Origin: Botrimarina mediterranea
GTDB taxonomy: Bacteria; Planctomycetota; Planctomycetia; Pirellulales; Lacipirellulaceae
NCBI RefSeq assembly: GCF_007753265.1
Contig: NZ_CP036349.1
Location: forward strand, 5,268,862-5,332,861
DNA length: 64,000 nucleotides
Reading direction: 5' to 3'
Below the pieces are notes generated by a model. The model was not told the origin of the DNA, made no database searches, and saw only the letters and a list, made by a program, of their open reading frames with translations. Shown piece by piece: positions 41,834 through 50,201 of the stretch (the stretch's first letter is position 1; each line of letters begins with the position of its first letter). The translations under genes and the position numbers were made by a program.

Positions 41834-42520
41834 ATGAAATACACGCTGACCCTATTCGCACTTGCGCTCGCGACCGCCACGCAAGGGGCGATCGTCCAAC
41901 CTCAAATGGGCGGGGCCCAGGTCACGATGATGCAGGCGGGCATGAAGCACGCCGACATCGACTTCGATGGCTCGTCGCTTTCGATCCACCTCGACGAGAC
42001 GGTCCCCACGCCCGTGCTGCGACCGCTCGATGAAGGCGATTCCTTTGACCCATCGGCTCCGTGGTCGGTGCTCGAAGGAAAGGCCTACAACTTCCAGTAC
42101 GCCTGGACACCAGCCTCGATCTGGGCGCCGCCTTCGAGCCTAGCCGTCTTCGTCGAACAGACCTCCGCGACGCCCGGGCTGAAAGCCTACGACCGCAGCC
42201 GCGAGTCGATGGTGGACCAACCGACCTACGCCCCGATCTTTGAGAATGGCGAGCCGCTGCGGTGGAACGGGATGATGACGCACAACGTCTATGCGGTCGC
42301 CAACCCCACGCTCTCCCGGTACGAGGCCTCGTACCGGGTTTACCTAGCGGACGAGCTGACCGGCGTTGAACCTACCGACACGATGGGCGCGCCCCTCTAT
42401 GGATCGGCGACGACAACCTGGACCTTCCTGGCGACGCCTGTGCCCGAGCCAACAACGATCGCTCTGGGCATGATCGCTCTGACTAGCGCGACGCTTCGCA
42501 TTGGAGGTCGCCGTGCGTAA
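41834..42520 (+). CDS. PEP-CTERM protein, first of a tandem pair
   Basis: The 228-residue protein has a signal peptide (MKYTLTLFALALATATQGA). The mature part begins IVQPQMGG and contains HADIDFDGSSLSIHLDE, VLEGKAYNFQYAW and ASYRVYLADE. The PEP-CTERM tail is VPEPTT, a hydrophobic helix and GGRRA. The next gene is clearly a paralogue with the same ordered motifs (HADVFFQAGSLVVQIDE, LNGKGYNAQYGW, ASYRVYLGDD). The two genes overlap by 8 bp, so they are co-translated. Function unknown. Confidence 0.85.
   Translation: MKYTLTLFALALATATQGAIVQPQMGGAQVTMMQAGMKHADIDFDGSSLSIHLDETVPTPVLRPLDEGDSFDPSAPWSVLEGKAYNFQYAWTPASIWAPPSSLAVFVEQTSATPGLKAYDRSRESMVDQPTYAPIFENGEPLRWNGMMTHNVYAVANPTLSRYEASYRVYLADELTGVEPTDTMGAPLYGSATTTWTFLATPVPEPTTIALGMIALTSATLRIGGRRA
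42501..42507 (+). promoter_or_regulatory. Shine-Dalgarno site choosing GTG 42513
   Basis: TTGGAGG at 42501-42507 lies five bases before GTG 42513. This favours the GTG over an in-frame TTG at 42501, which is itself part of this ribosome-binding site. Confidence 0.65.
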
Positions 42521-43376
42521 CGCAAGATGGATCGTTCTTCTGGTCGCCCCGGCTTCGGCCGGGGCGGCCTTGGTTACGCCCCAGCTTGGGGGCGGGTCGC
42601 CCGGCACAACCAGCGCGATGAAGCACGCCGATGTCTTCTTCCAAGCGGGCTCGCTCGTGGTTCAGATCGATGAGTCGGTCGTGACCCCGCGGCTCAGGCC
42701 GTTGCTGGAGGGGGATGAGTTCGACCCGGCCGCGCCGTACTCGATGCTTAACGGCAAAGGCTACAACGCCCAATACGGGTGGAACGCGGGCGGCTTCATC
42801 AATCTTCCCAGCGGATCGGCGATCTGGGTCGAGACGCTTGCCTCTTCACCCGGGCTGGAAGTCTATCAAGCGCCGATCGATGCGCACGGCTTCGCCCCCA
42901 TCCTGGGCACGGCACAGTCCTCAACGCGGTGGAAGTGGAGCGGGCGAATGTCGCACAACTACTACGCCGTCACCGACTTCACGACGCAGCGGCATTGGGC
43001 GTCCTACCGCGTCTATCTGGGCGACGACACGACGGGAGTTCCGCTCATCACGTACGGTGCGGCCGAGGTGACGTTCGATTTCGCGTTGCCAGGAGACTTC
43101 GACGACAGCGGCAACGTCGATCCGCTCGACTACGATCTCTGGTCGCAAAGCTATGGCGCGACGGGCCCTGATCGATCCGCCGACGGCAACGGCGATGGCG
43201 TCGTCGATGCGGCCGATTACACATTGTGGCGTGACCACCTATCGGCAGTCGCGGTGAGCGTGCCAGAGCCGGCGACAACGCTTCTAGTTGGCGTCCTGTT
43301 AGTAGGGTCCGCTGTGCGGACCTTAGTTGGGCGTAAGGTGCGCCCTCTCACTCTGAAGACACCCTCTGGCTTCTAG
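42513..43376 (+). CDS. PEP-CTERM protein with dockerin repeats, second of the pair, C-terminally extended
   Basis: The protein is 287 residues from GTG 42513, with a signal peptide. Its N-terminal 180 residues parallel the preceding gene. It then gains a dockerin region: PGDFDDSGNVDPLDYDLWSQ and DGNGDGVVDAADYTLWRDH. The PEP-CTERM motif VPEPATT follows with a hydrophobic helix. Instead of ending in an arginine cluster, it continues past GRK for 12 more residues (VRPLTLKTPSGF). The extension begins inside a GTAGGGTCCGCTGTGCGG repeat that is out of frame here, so it appears to be a repeat-induced extension. Export and sorting may be affected. Confidence 0.82.
   Translation: MRNARWIVLLVAPASAGAALVTPQLGGGSPGTTSAMKHADVFFQAGSLVVQIDESVVTPRLRPLLEGDEFDPAAPYSMLNGKGYNAQYGWNAGGFINLPSGSAIWVETLASSPGLEVYQAPIDAHGFAPILGTAQSSTRWKWSGRMSHNYYAVTDFTTQRHWASYRVYLGDDTTGVPLITYGAAEVTFDFALPGDFDDSGNVDPLDYDLWSQSYGATGPDRSADGNGDGVVDAADYTLWRDHLSAVAVSVPEPATTLLVGVLLVGSAVRTLVGRKVRPLTLKTPSGF
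43302..43322 (+). repeat. family D repeat, in frame inside the PEP-CTERM gene
   Basis: GTAGGGTCCGCTGTGCGGAC, with a 7-bp stem GGTCCGC-TGT-GCGGACC. It encodes residues VGSAVRT within the C-terminal helix. An inverted imperfect copy lies at 43386-43407. Confidence 0.85.
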
Positions 43377-43587
43377 CCGCTAACCACGGACGCACAGCGG
43401 ACCCTACGAGGCTCAAACCCCTGTAAAACAAGGGCAAAACCGCCGCATCGCCGCAGGAGGCCGTAGAGGCCCCTTCCCGGCGTTTCTGCCCCTCGCCGCA
43501 GGTGGACACCCGGACACTCCAAGGCGGGCCGCAGGGGCCCTTTTTGGGGCTCCTAGGGCCCTTTGGCGCGCGAGAGTTGCGAAGGGT

Positions 43588-43663
43588 GAACCGGGGGCTA
43601 AGGCCCCGCGGCTGATGTCGCGCCGCCGGTAAGAATCAGCCGGCACGCCTTAGCGTCCGGTTC
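43588..43663 (+). repeat. flanking direct repeat, left copy
   Basis: GAACCGGGGGCTAAGGCCCC, then nested hairpin arms ending CCTTAGCGTCCGGTTC. A second, similar copy in the same orientation is at 48411-48484. Together they bracket the GntR-ABC operon. Confidence 0.8.
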
Positions 43664-43700
43664 TTGCAGCCGAGCGATTGAGACCCTGAAGCGAGACAAG

Positions 43701-43777
43701 GGCGAGCCGGGAGCGTCAGCGACCGGAGGGACGCCGGGTACTCGCTTCCCTCCGGTCGCTGACGCTCCCGGCTCGCC
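43701..43777. repeat. hairpin repeat, family A, perfect stem
   Basis: Arms beginning GGCGAGCCGGGAGCGTCAGC pair perfectly over 31 bp. The loop is GGGTACTCGCTTCC. The right arm is followed by TTTCTTTCG, so it could terminate transcription from the left. Confidence 0.85.
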
Positions 43778-43810
43778 TTTCTTTCGTTAGATAATCGTGG
43801 CGCGATTCGC

Positions 43811-43853
43811 TTGACATCGCCTCAGGCTTTGGTGTACTACCGTGGTAGCACAC
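43811..43853 (+). promoter_or_regulatory. promoter and operator of the GntR-ABC operon
   Basis: TTGACA at 43811-43816 is a perfect -35, with GTACTA about 17 bp later as the -10. It overlaps a 22-bp near-perfect palindrome GTGTACTACC-GT-GGTAGCACAC (43832-43853). A bound repressor would block the promoter, and the encoded GntR/YtrA-type regulator 38 bp downstream is the obvious candidate. Autoregulation is inferred. Confidence 0.75.
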
Positions 43854-43890
43854 TAGTTCACAGGCCTTCTCATCCCCGGCGACTCCTGAC

Positions 43891-44277
43891 GTGTTCGTCC
43901 AGGTCAACGCGTCGAACGGCGTCCCCGTCTACGACCAGATCGCCCGGCAGGTGGCGTTCGCGGTCGCCGACGGCGTGCTGACGACCGGGGACCTCGTGCC
44001 GAGCGTCCGCGAGCTCGCCAAAGAAATCGCCGTCAACCCGAACACCGTCGCCCGCGCGTACCGCGAGCTGCAGACGCAGGGCGTCGTCGAACCGGCGCCG
44101 GGCATCGGCTTGGTCGTCTGCGCCGGCGCGCGTCGCGCTTGCCAGTCGCAGCGACGGTCGTTGCTGCGTGAACGTGTCCGCAGCATGCTGCGTGAAACGC
44201 TCGACGCGGGCCTGCCGCCCCACGAGGCCCGTGACCTTGTCCTCGGTGAACTCGACAAGATCGCCCCTCCTCAATAA
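43891..44277 (+). CDS. GntR/YtrA-family transcriptional regulator
   Basis: The 128-residue protein starts at GTG 43891. The N-terminal winged helix-turn-helix (VYDQIARQVAFAVADGVL, LVPSVRELAKEIAVNPNTVA, RAYRELQTQGVVEP) is the GntR fold. The short tail without an effector domain matches the YtrA subfamily, which usually represses an ABC transporter operon downstream. The ABC ATPase gene follows after 35 bp. The palindrome in the promoter is the likely operator. Confidence 0.9.
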   Translation: MFVQVNASNGVPVYDQIARQVAFAVADGVLTTGDLVPSVRELAKEIAVNPNTVARAYRELQTQGVVEPAPGIGLVVCAGARRACQSQRRSLLRERVRSMLRETLDAGLPPHEARDLVLGELDKIAPPQ

Positions 44278-44312
44278 CCCCTTTCATCGCTGAACCCCGT
44301 CGGAGACTTTCA

Positions 44313-45251
44313 GTGAACGCCGCGATCCAGATCGAAGGGGTCACCAAACGTTTCGGCCGCCACACGGCCGTCGATGACGTGTCGCTCAACGTGCCGCGGA
44401 GCAGCGTCTTTGCACTCCTCGGTGAGAACGGCGCCGGCAAGACGACGCTCGTGCGGATGCTGTTGGGGCTCGAAACGCCCGACGCCGGCCGGCTGACGGT
44501 GCTCGGCTTGTCGAGCCGAAAGGAGGGCGACGCCATCCGCCAGCGCATCGGCTACGTCCCCGAACGGCCCACGCTGTACGAGTGGATGACGGCCGCCGAG
44601 ATCGGCTGGTTCACCGCGGGCTTCTACGCCGACGGCTTCGAGCAGCATTACCGCAACCTGCTCGACTTCTACCGCGTGCCGCTGAAGCGGAAGATCAAGC
44701 ACATGTCCAAAGGCATGCGCGCGAAGGTCGCGCTGGCCCTGGCGATGGGGCATCAGCCCGAGCTGCTGGTGCTCGACGAACCGACTTCGGGACTCGACAC
44801 CTTAGTGCGGCGCGAGTTCCTCGAAAGCATGGTCGATATCGCCGCCGAGGGCCGCACCGTGCTGCTGTGCAGCCACCTCATTGGAGAGGTCGAGCGCGTC
44901 GCCGACCGCGTCGCGATCTTGCGCGCGGGACAAGTCTTGGCGTGCGAGCGGCTCGACGAACTCAAACGCACGTCGGTCGAAGCGACGATCACCATGCACG
45001 GCAGCAGCGGCGTCCTCCCCGAGCTGCCCGGAGAAGTGCTCCTCAGCCGCCGCCGCGGCAAGCAATGGCAGGTCCTCTTGCGCGGCGTCGCCGATCACGA
45101 CTCGCTGTCGTCGCTCGCCGAAAGCGAGGCGATCGTCGCCGTCGACACCCGGACGCCGTCGCTGGAAGAGTTGTTCGTCGCGTACCTGCAATCGAACGGG
45201 CCATCCGCGCCGGGAGAGTCCGCCGAGCGCAAACCGCTACCCGTTAGCTGA
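44313..45251 (+). CDS. ABC transporter ATP-binding protein
   Basis: The 312-residue protein starts at GTG 44313. Walker A is GENGAGKT at 37-44 and Walker B LLVLDEP at 151-157, followed by TSGLD. The signature motif is MSKGM rather than LSGGQ, as in several export-type ABC proteins. The C-terminal 80 residues form the usual extension of such exporters. Together with the downstream permease it probably forms an ABC exporter, possibly for peptide or drug stress. The substrate is unknown. Confidence 0.93.
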   Translation: MNAAIQIEGVTKRFGRHTAVDDVSLNVPRSSVFALLGENGAGKTTLVRMLLGLETPDAGRLTVLGLSSRKEGDAIRQRIGYVPERPTLYEWMTAAEIGWFTAGFYADGFEQHYRNLLDFYRVPLKRKIKHMSKGMRAKVALALAMGHQPELLVLDEPTSGLDTLVRREFLESMVDIAAEGRTVLLCSHLIGEVERVADRVAILRAGQVLACERLDELKRTSVEATITMHGSSGVLPELPGEVLLSRRRGKQWQVLLRGVADHDSLSSLAESEAIVAVDTRTPSLEELFVAYLQSNGPSAPGESAERKPLPVS

Positions 45252-45266
45252 ACCACTAATCTTGTC

Positions 45267-45296
45267 TGTGGGAGGCGTCTCCAGACGCCTCCCACA
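45267..45296. repeat. family C hairpin within the ABC operon
   Basis: TGTGGGAGGCGTCT-CC-AGACGCCTCCCACA forms a perfect 14-bp stem. It lies between the ATPase (45251) and permease (45344) genes and could lower permease expression relative to the ATPase. Confidence 0.85.
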
Positions 45297-45343
45297 ATTG
45301 TCGCTCCACGCTCAACCATTTCCAAGCATTCCGCGAGGCGACG

Positions 45344-48300
45344 ATGCCCACCGCCACCGCCCTCGGCGCCCCCAACACTCTGCGGCTCGCGAAGCGCTTC
45401 TTCTGGAAGGAGTGCCGACGATTGAGCGTGTTGGCGGCCGGCGTCTCAGTGCTCGCGATGGGGTTGATGCTGCTCGTATGGTGGTTCACGCCCCGTAGTG
45501 TCGATCCGGCCGACCCCTTGTCGGTGATCGCCGTTGGCGCCGGGATGATGCTCGCCGTCGCGGCGGCCGCCACGCTCTTCTCGGTCGAGAAGGAAGAAGG
45601 GACGGCGGAACTCCTTGAGCGGCTGCCGCGCAATGTTTTGGCGATGACGATTGGTAAGATCGGTTCAGCCTCCGTCATCATCCCGCTCTGCACGCTCGCG
45701 CTGTTGCTACTTGCCTTCGTGATCGGTGGTGACATTGCCGACTCGCAGCAGATACCAGTGAATATGGCGCCGCGGGTGTCGCTCTTTCTGCTGGAAGCGT
45801 TCGTGTGGAGCCTCGTGGCGTCGCTCGCCTGCCCGAATCCACTCGTCGCAGCGGTGCTTGGCATTGCGCTTGGTTCAGTGAGCCTCCAGCTGGGGATCTT
45901 CGCCACCATCCCCAGTGTGCGGGGATTTACGCCCGCTGGCCTCGACGCTGCGGCGCCGGCGCGATTGGCGCTGGCGGGAGTTGGAATGCTTGTCGCCGGT
46001 TGGCTCGTGTCGGGTTGGCCGGCGCCGCTGCGGAGACGCCGGGCGGTCGTCGCCGCGGATGTTGAGGGGCCAAGTCGCCGGCGACATTGGCTGCCTTCGC
46101 TCGGATGGGGGCTCTTCGGGCGGTACTTCTGGCAGACGCTGCGACAGTCTTGGGCGACGGGCGTTGTGGCGATGCTGCTGGGGTTGTTCTTGACGTTCAT
46201 ATCCGTCCTCATTCCGGAAGGGCTTCTCGAGGCCAACCGCACGTGGCGGTTCTTCTCCGGCGTCGGGCTCCTCTTCGCGCCGGCGCTGCTGGGGGCGGTG
46301 GTCTTCCGCGCCGACCAACGTCGCGACGCCTACCGTTTCCTCGCCGAGCACGCCGGCCGGCCGCGTATGCTGTGGCTGGCGCGGAACCTCGTCGGCTTGG
46401 CGATCCTTGGGCTGTTCACCGCCTTGCTGGTCGCCGTGTTCCTTGGCGTTTGGTTGTTCATGGTCGGCGTCCCGGGCAGGATCGACTTTGTCTACCAGTA
46501 CTCAACTACGGCCGGCGTCGATTTTCTACGAGTCGTGCAAGGACTCATCGATGGCAAGCAACTTGCCATCGTCGCCGCTACGGCGGTGCTGACGGCGTAC
46601 GCCTACGGGCAGTTCTTCTCGCTCGCCCTGCGGAGCGACGTCATCGCCGCGATGCTGGCGCTCGTCGCTTCAATTGTGGTCTTGGGTTGGTCCAGTGTGG
46701 TCCTGGCGTGGGAGTTGCCGCCACTGGCATTTCTCCTGCCGCTCGCCATCGGAGCGCTGCTCGCGGCTTGGCTGCGCGTCAGCGACTGGATGTTCGACCG
46801 CCGCGGCTGGTGGCGCTGGGCGGCGCCGGTCGCGGCGCTATTGGCGCCAGCCGCCTGCTTGCTCCCCATCGTGCCGGCGGAACGGCTCGCGCAAGTCAAC
46901 AGGCCGACGCCGCTCATCGCGACCAGTGGCCTAGTTCTCATGCACCCGGAGGTCCGGGTTGAGAGCGTACCCCCTCAAGTCGGCTCTTGGCACGTAAGGA
47001 GCGGTGTGAGGTTTGACGAGCTTGTGAGCCAAACGCAGGAGGAGATGCGGAAAGGCAAGGAGGTAGCGGACGCCTATGCTCGGCTGGAAGCTGAGGAAGT
47101 CGCTTTCGACGAGGTTGAAGATGAGGGTGATGAGGAGCCGGCTTTCGACTTTGGCCTTAGAACCGTTATCCGGCCCGCTCACGGAAGACTGGATGGCGAC
47201 GCCCTCGACGCGTTCCTGCGTCTAAGCCGGGTCCGATGCCGCTTGATGTCGGGGCACGGCGGCGACTTGCAGAAGATTGCACTGATGGATTCGACCGACG
47301 CCGAGGAACCCATCGACCTCGACGGCCGGCTCGAGCGGCTCCTTGCTTGCCGGCGAGTTTCGATACAGGGGGGAGAGAACCTGGGCCTGCTACATGAGGG
47401 GTCTTTCTCTGTTTACCTGGCCGACGAGTTTGTCGATTGGGCGAACGAAGAAGGCCAAACTCCCGAGCGTATCGGCAAAGCGATCCGTGGGCTACGTGAA
47501 GCCGAGGCGATGTCGGTGGGGCCGATCGGGCACTTGATGAACGATCGCTATCAGGCGCAGGCGATCATCAACGGCGAAGCGAGCCCGCAGTTTCTTCAAG
47601 GCACCGATCCGAGACCTCGGGTCGATCAGTGGCTCGCTTACCTCGCCAACGAGTCGCTCGACTTCGAGCGCGAACGGGCGCTGCAGGCGCTCGACCTGCT
47701 GGCCGCGTACGACGCGGCGTATCTCGGCGAAGGGATGCGCGCCCTGACGTCGAACAAGCCCGCCCTGAACTGGCTTCAGCGCTATTCCATCGACGACGCT
47801 CAACTCGTCGGCGTTCTGGCGCCCGACGTGCCCCAGCATGGCGCCTACTACTTCGGGGACCTAACGACGATCGCCAGCGCGCGGACAAGTCGACTCGTGA
47901 GTCAGGTGTTCAACAACCAACACGTGCTCTCCGACGCGTTGCGACGTTGGATGGCCGGCGTCGCTTGGCGCCGCGCCGAGCGCGTGCGGCTTGCGCTGAT
48001 TGCTTATCACCTCGAACACGACGAGTATCCCGAGAGCCTGGAACCGCTCGTCGGGTCCTACTTGGGCCGTGAAGAGATTCGCGACCCGTACACGGGCGAG
48101 CCGTTCGGCTGGAAGCCGGACGGATTCGATTTGCCGCTTGCTGAAGAGTATCGAGGCGAGATCGTAAAGCAGATTGCACCGATCGGGATACCGGCGCTGT
48201 GGTGCGGCGGCGGTGCCTTGGCGGCGCCCGTCAAACGCCAGGCGCGGGTCGGTAAACCCGGTGCAGGGGGTGTCTCCGACGACAACCGCCCGACCGCAAC

Positions 48301-48376
48301 GGTCATGTCCCTGCAACCCGTTGAGGAAATCTACTTCTGGCCGACGGGCGCGTTCTGGATGCCGGCGCCGAAGTGA
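45344..48376 (+). CDS. ABC-2-type permease with a large C-terminal soluble region
   Basis: The 1010-residue protein has about twelve hydrophobic helices within its first 500 residues. The first half-permease is followed by a second (SWATGVVAMLLGLFLTFISV onwards). The remaining 500 residues are soluble, with an acidic patch around EEVAFDEVEDEGDEEPAFDF. Near residue 885, RLALIAYHLEHDEYPESLEP then DPYTGEPFGWKPDG resembles the C-terminal domain of type II secretion pseudopilins (GspG). The combination is unusual for an ABC permease. The gene lies 92 bp after the ATPase gene with a hairpin between. Predicted export pore; substrate unknown. Confidence 0.8.
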   Translation: MPTATALGAPNTLRLAKRFFWKECRRLSVLAAGVSVLAMGLMLLVWWFTPRSVDPADPLSVIAVGAGMMLAVAAAATLFSVEKEEGTAELLERLPRNVLAMTIGKIGSASVIIPLCTLALLLLAFVIGGDIADSQQIPVNMAPRVSLFLLEAFVWSLVASLACPNPLVAAVLGIALGSVSLQLGIFATIPSVRGFTPAGLDAAAPARLALAGVGMLVAGWLVSGWPAPLRRRRAVVAADVEGPSRRRHWLPSLGWGLFGRYFWQTLRQSWATGVVAMLLGLFLTFISVLIPEGLLEANRTWRFFSGVGLLFAPALLGAVVFRADQRRDAYRFLAEHAGRPRMLWLARNLVGLAILGLFTALLVAVFLGVWLFMVGVPGRIDFVYQYSTTAGVDFLRVVQGLIDGKQLAIVAATAVLTAYAYGQFFSLALRSDVIAAMLALVASIVVLGWSSVVLAWELPPLAFLLPLAIGALLAAWLRVSDWMFDRRGWWRWAAPVAALLAPAACLLPIVPAERLAQVNRPTPLIATSGLVLMHPEVRVESVPPQVGSWHVRSGVRFDELVSQTQEEMRKGKEVADAYARLEAEEVAFDEVEDEGDEEPAFDFGLRTVIRPAHGRLDGDALDAFLRLSRVRCRLMSGHGGDLQKIALMDSTDAEEPIDLDGRLERLLACRRVSIQGGENLGLLHEGSFSVYLADEFVDWANEEGQTPERIGKAIRGLREAEAMSVGPIGHLMNDRYQAQAIINGEASPQFLQGTDPRPRVDQWLAYLANESLDFERERALQALDLLAAYDAAYLGEGMRALTSNKPALNWLQRYSIDDAQLVGVLAPDVPQHGAYYFGDLTTIASARTSRLVSQVFNNQHVLSDALRRWMAGVAWRRAERVRLALIAYHLEHDEYPESLEPLVGSYLGREEIRDPYTGEPFGWKPDGFDLPLAEEYRGEIVKQIAPIGIPALWCGGGALAAPVKRQARVGKPGAGGVSDDNRPTATVMSLQPVEEIYFWPTGAFWMPAPK

Positions 48377-48700
48377 GCCGCCTGCGATGTGGTGAAAGCT
48401 ATGCCGAGGCAAACCGGGGGCTAAGGCCCCGCGACTGATAACGCACGCCGTCGGGATCAGCCGGCACGCGTTAGCGTCCGGTTCCTTGAACTTGAAGAGA
48501 CGGTGGCTACTTATTCCCCTCCCTTTTTTGGGGAGGGTTTCGATTCAACAGTGCGTTGCCACGCTCTTAGCAAGAGCGCATCGAAGAAAGGATCGGTAAA
48601 CAATCCGTTCGCAGGGGGAGACGTTTAACCCTCCCCCCCTGCTTCTCCGGAAAATTTGCCTCCCTGGAAGGGAGGGGGATGCAGCGCGCTTACGCTACTC
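48377..48700. other. 324-bp intergenic region with direct repeat and foldback
   Basis: It holds the right copy of the flanking direct repeat (48411-48484) and, at about 48515-48700, GC/AT-alternating sequence with GGGGAGGG and CCCTCCCC words, and a tail (GCAGCGCGCTTACGCTAC) similar to the end of the foldback element at 58941. No gene is recognised. Confidence 0.6.
48411..48484 (+). repeat. flanking direct repeat, right copy
   Basis: AAACCGGGGGCTAAGGCCCC, with nested arms ending GCGTTAGCGTCCGGTTC. It is similar in sequence and orientation to the copy at 43588 and lies 34 bp after the permease stop. Confidence 0.8.
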
Positions 48701-49891
48701 TTAGAGCACCGACACGATCGCCTTCGCTAGCGCGTCGACATTCGTCGGCGTGATGCCCGCGACGTTGATGCGGCCGGAGCCGACCAGGTAGATCGCGTCG
48801 TGTTCGCGGAGCTTGGCGACTTGTTCTTTCGACAGGCCGCTGAACGAGAACATGCCGCGCTGCTGTTGGATGAACGAGTAGTCGGCCTTCGCGCCATGCT
48901 CCACGAGCTTCTCGACGAGCAGCGTCCGCATGCCGTTGATGCGGTTGCGCATGTGCTCTAGTTCGCCCAGCCACTGCTTCTTAAGGTCGGCGTCGGCTAG
49001 GATCGTCGTCACCAAGGCGGCGCCGTGGGCGGGCGGGTTCGAATAGATCGTGCGGATGACCCGATTCACCTGGCTCTGCACGATCGCGCGGCGCTCGGCG
49101 TCCTGCGAGACGAACGTCACGGCGCCGACACGCTCGCGGTACAGACCGAAATTCTTCGAGAACGAACTGCAGATGATCAGCTCGGCGCCGGGCGTGCAGA
49201 ACTCGCGCAGGCCGGCGGCGTCCTCTTCGACGCCGTCGCCGAAGCCTTGGTAGGCGAAGTCGAGCACCGGCAGCACCTTCCGCTCGGCCAGCACCGCGGC
49301 GATCTGACGCCACTGCTCGATCGTGGGGTCGATGCCCGTCGGGTTGTGGCAACAGCCGTGCAGCAGCACCGCGTCGCCGGCGGGGAGCTTCTTCAGCGCG
49401 TCGAGGAAGGCTTCGAACGCCAAGCCGTTGGTCGCCGCGTCGAAGTAGGGAAGCGTCCCGGTCTTTACGCCCGCCGCGGCGAAGATGGCCGGATGGTTGG
49501 CCCAGGTCGGGTCGGTCATCCAGATCGTGGCGCCGGGGAAGTTCTGCTTGAGGAAATCGCCGACGACCCGCAGCGCGCCGGTGCCGCCGGGAGTGTGGGA
49601 GGTGCTCGCCCGGTTCGAGACCAGGACCTCGTGCCCGTTGCCGAGCATCAGCAGCTGCACCGCGGCGCCGTACTCGGGGGCGCCGGGGATCGGGAGGTAG
49701 GACTTGGTCTTCTCGCTGGCGGTGACACGCCGCGTCGCCTCGATGACCGACGGCAGGACCGGCGTGACGCCGTGCTCGTCCTGATAGACGCCGACGCCGA
49801 GGTTGATCTTCCCGGGCCGCGTCTCGGCCTTGAAGGCGTCGGTGAGGCCGAGGATGGGGTCAACAGGGGCGGCTTCGATCGACTCGAACAT
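48701..49891 (-). CDS. aspartate/aromatic aminotransferase
   Basis: This 396-residue class I aminotransferase uses PLP to exchange amino groups between aspartate or aromatic amino acids and 2-oxoglutarate. The start MFESIEAAPVDPILGLT matches the AspC/TyrB subgroup. NLGVGVYQDEHG is another conserved block, and HNPTGID binds substrate phosphate-side groups. The PLP lysine is in SSFSKNFGLYRERVG near residue 247. The C-terminal GSGRINVAGI carries the substrate arginine. The protein appears intact. Specificity for Asp versus aromatic amino acids cannot be fixed from sequence alone. Confidence 0.94.
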   Translation of the reverse strand: MFESIEAAPVDPILGLTDAFKAETRPGKINLGVGVYQDEHGVTPVLPSVIEATRRVTASEKTKSYLPIPGAPEYGAAVQLLMLGNGHEVLVSNRASTSHTPGGTGALRVVGDFLKQNFPGATIWMTDPTWANHPAIFAAAGVKTGTLPYFDAATNGLAFEAFLDALKKLPAGDAVLLHGCCHNPTGIDPTIEQWRQIAAVLAERKVLPVLDFAYQGFGDGVEEDAAGLREFCTPGAELIICSSFSKNFGLYRERVGAVTFVSQDAERRAIVQSQVNRVIRTIYSNPPAHGAALVTTILADADLKKQWLGELEHMRNRINGMRTLLVEKLVEHGAKADYSFIQQQRGMFSFSGLSKEQVAKLREHDAIYLVGSGRINVAGITPTNVDALAKAIVSVL

Positions 49892-50201
49892 GGGAGGGGC
49901 CTGGCAGCGGGGGCGATAGGAGGGCGTCTGGGAGCGTCAGAGGGCCTGTCTACGGCTGGCTCGGCGCGGAAGGTCGGAAACCCGACACTTTAGTTCCACG
50001 GCCGGTTCGTCGGTAGCGGCGGGGAAGGAAGCCGCGGATGAACGCAGATAGAAGCGGATGGGTGATCGAGACGCCGACCTCCTTCTATTTGCCTTATCCA
50101 TCTGAATGGCCTGCCGCTCACCTGATCTATATTGGCCTCCGGCGGGACGACATCCGCGTCCATCTGCGTTCATCTGCGGCTAAATTGAAAAAGGGAAATC
50201 G
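49892..50201. other. 310-bp divergent intergenic region
   Basis: It lies between the aminotransferase (minus) and inositol-phosphate synthase (plus). It contains the inverted repeat at 50030-50181. No promoter pair could be settled. Confidence 0.5.
50030..50181. repeat. inverted repeat of AGCCGCGGATGAACGCAGAT type
   Basis: Two 31-bp arms match at 28 positions in reverse complement, separated by 90 bp of AT-richer sequence. The right arm is 20 bp before the start of the next gene. The words resemble a low-complexity sequence repeated in several bacterial genomes. Confidence 0.75.

Larger units (their letters stand above)
43377..43890. other. 514-bp intergenic region with stacked repeats
   Basis: It holds the inverted family D copy (43386-43407), a direct-repeat hairpin (43588-43663), a family A hairpin (43701-43777), and the promoter/operator of the GntR gene (43811-43853). 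No coding sequence was recognised between them. Confidence 0.7.

Noticed and set aside
43302-43407. Could be a simple terminator for the PEP-CTERM gene
   Set aside because: The first arm is within the coding region and the same word recurs at other gene ends, so a dispersed repeat explains it better.
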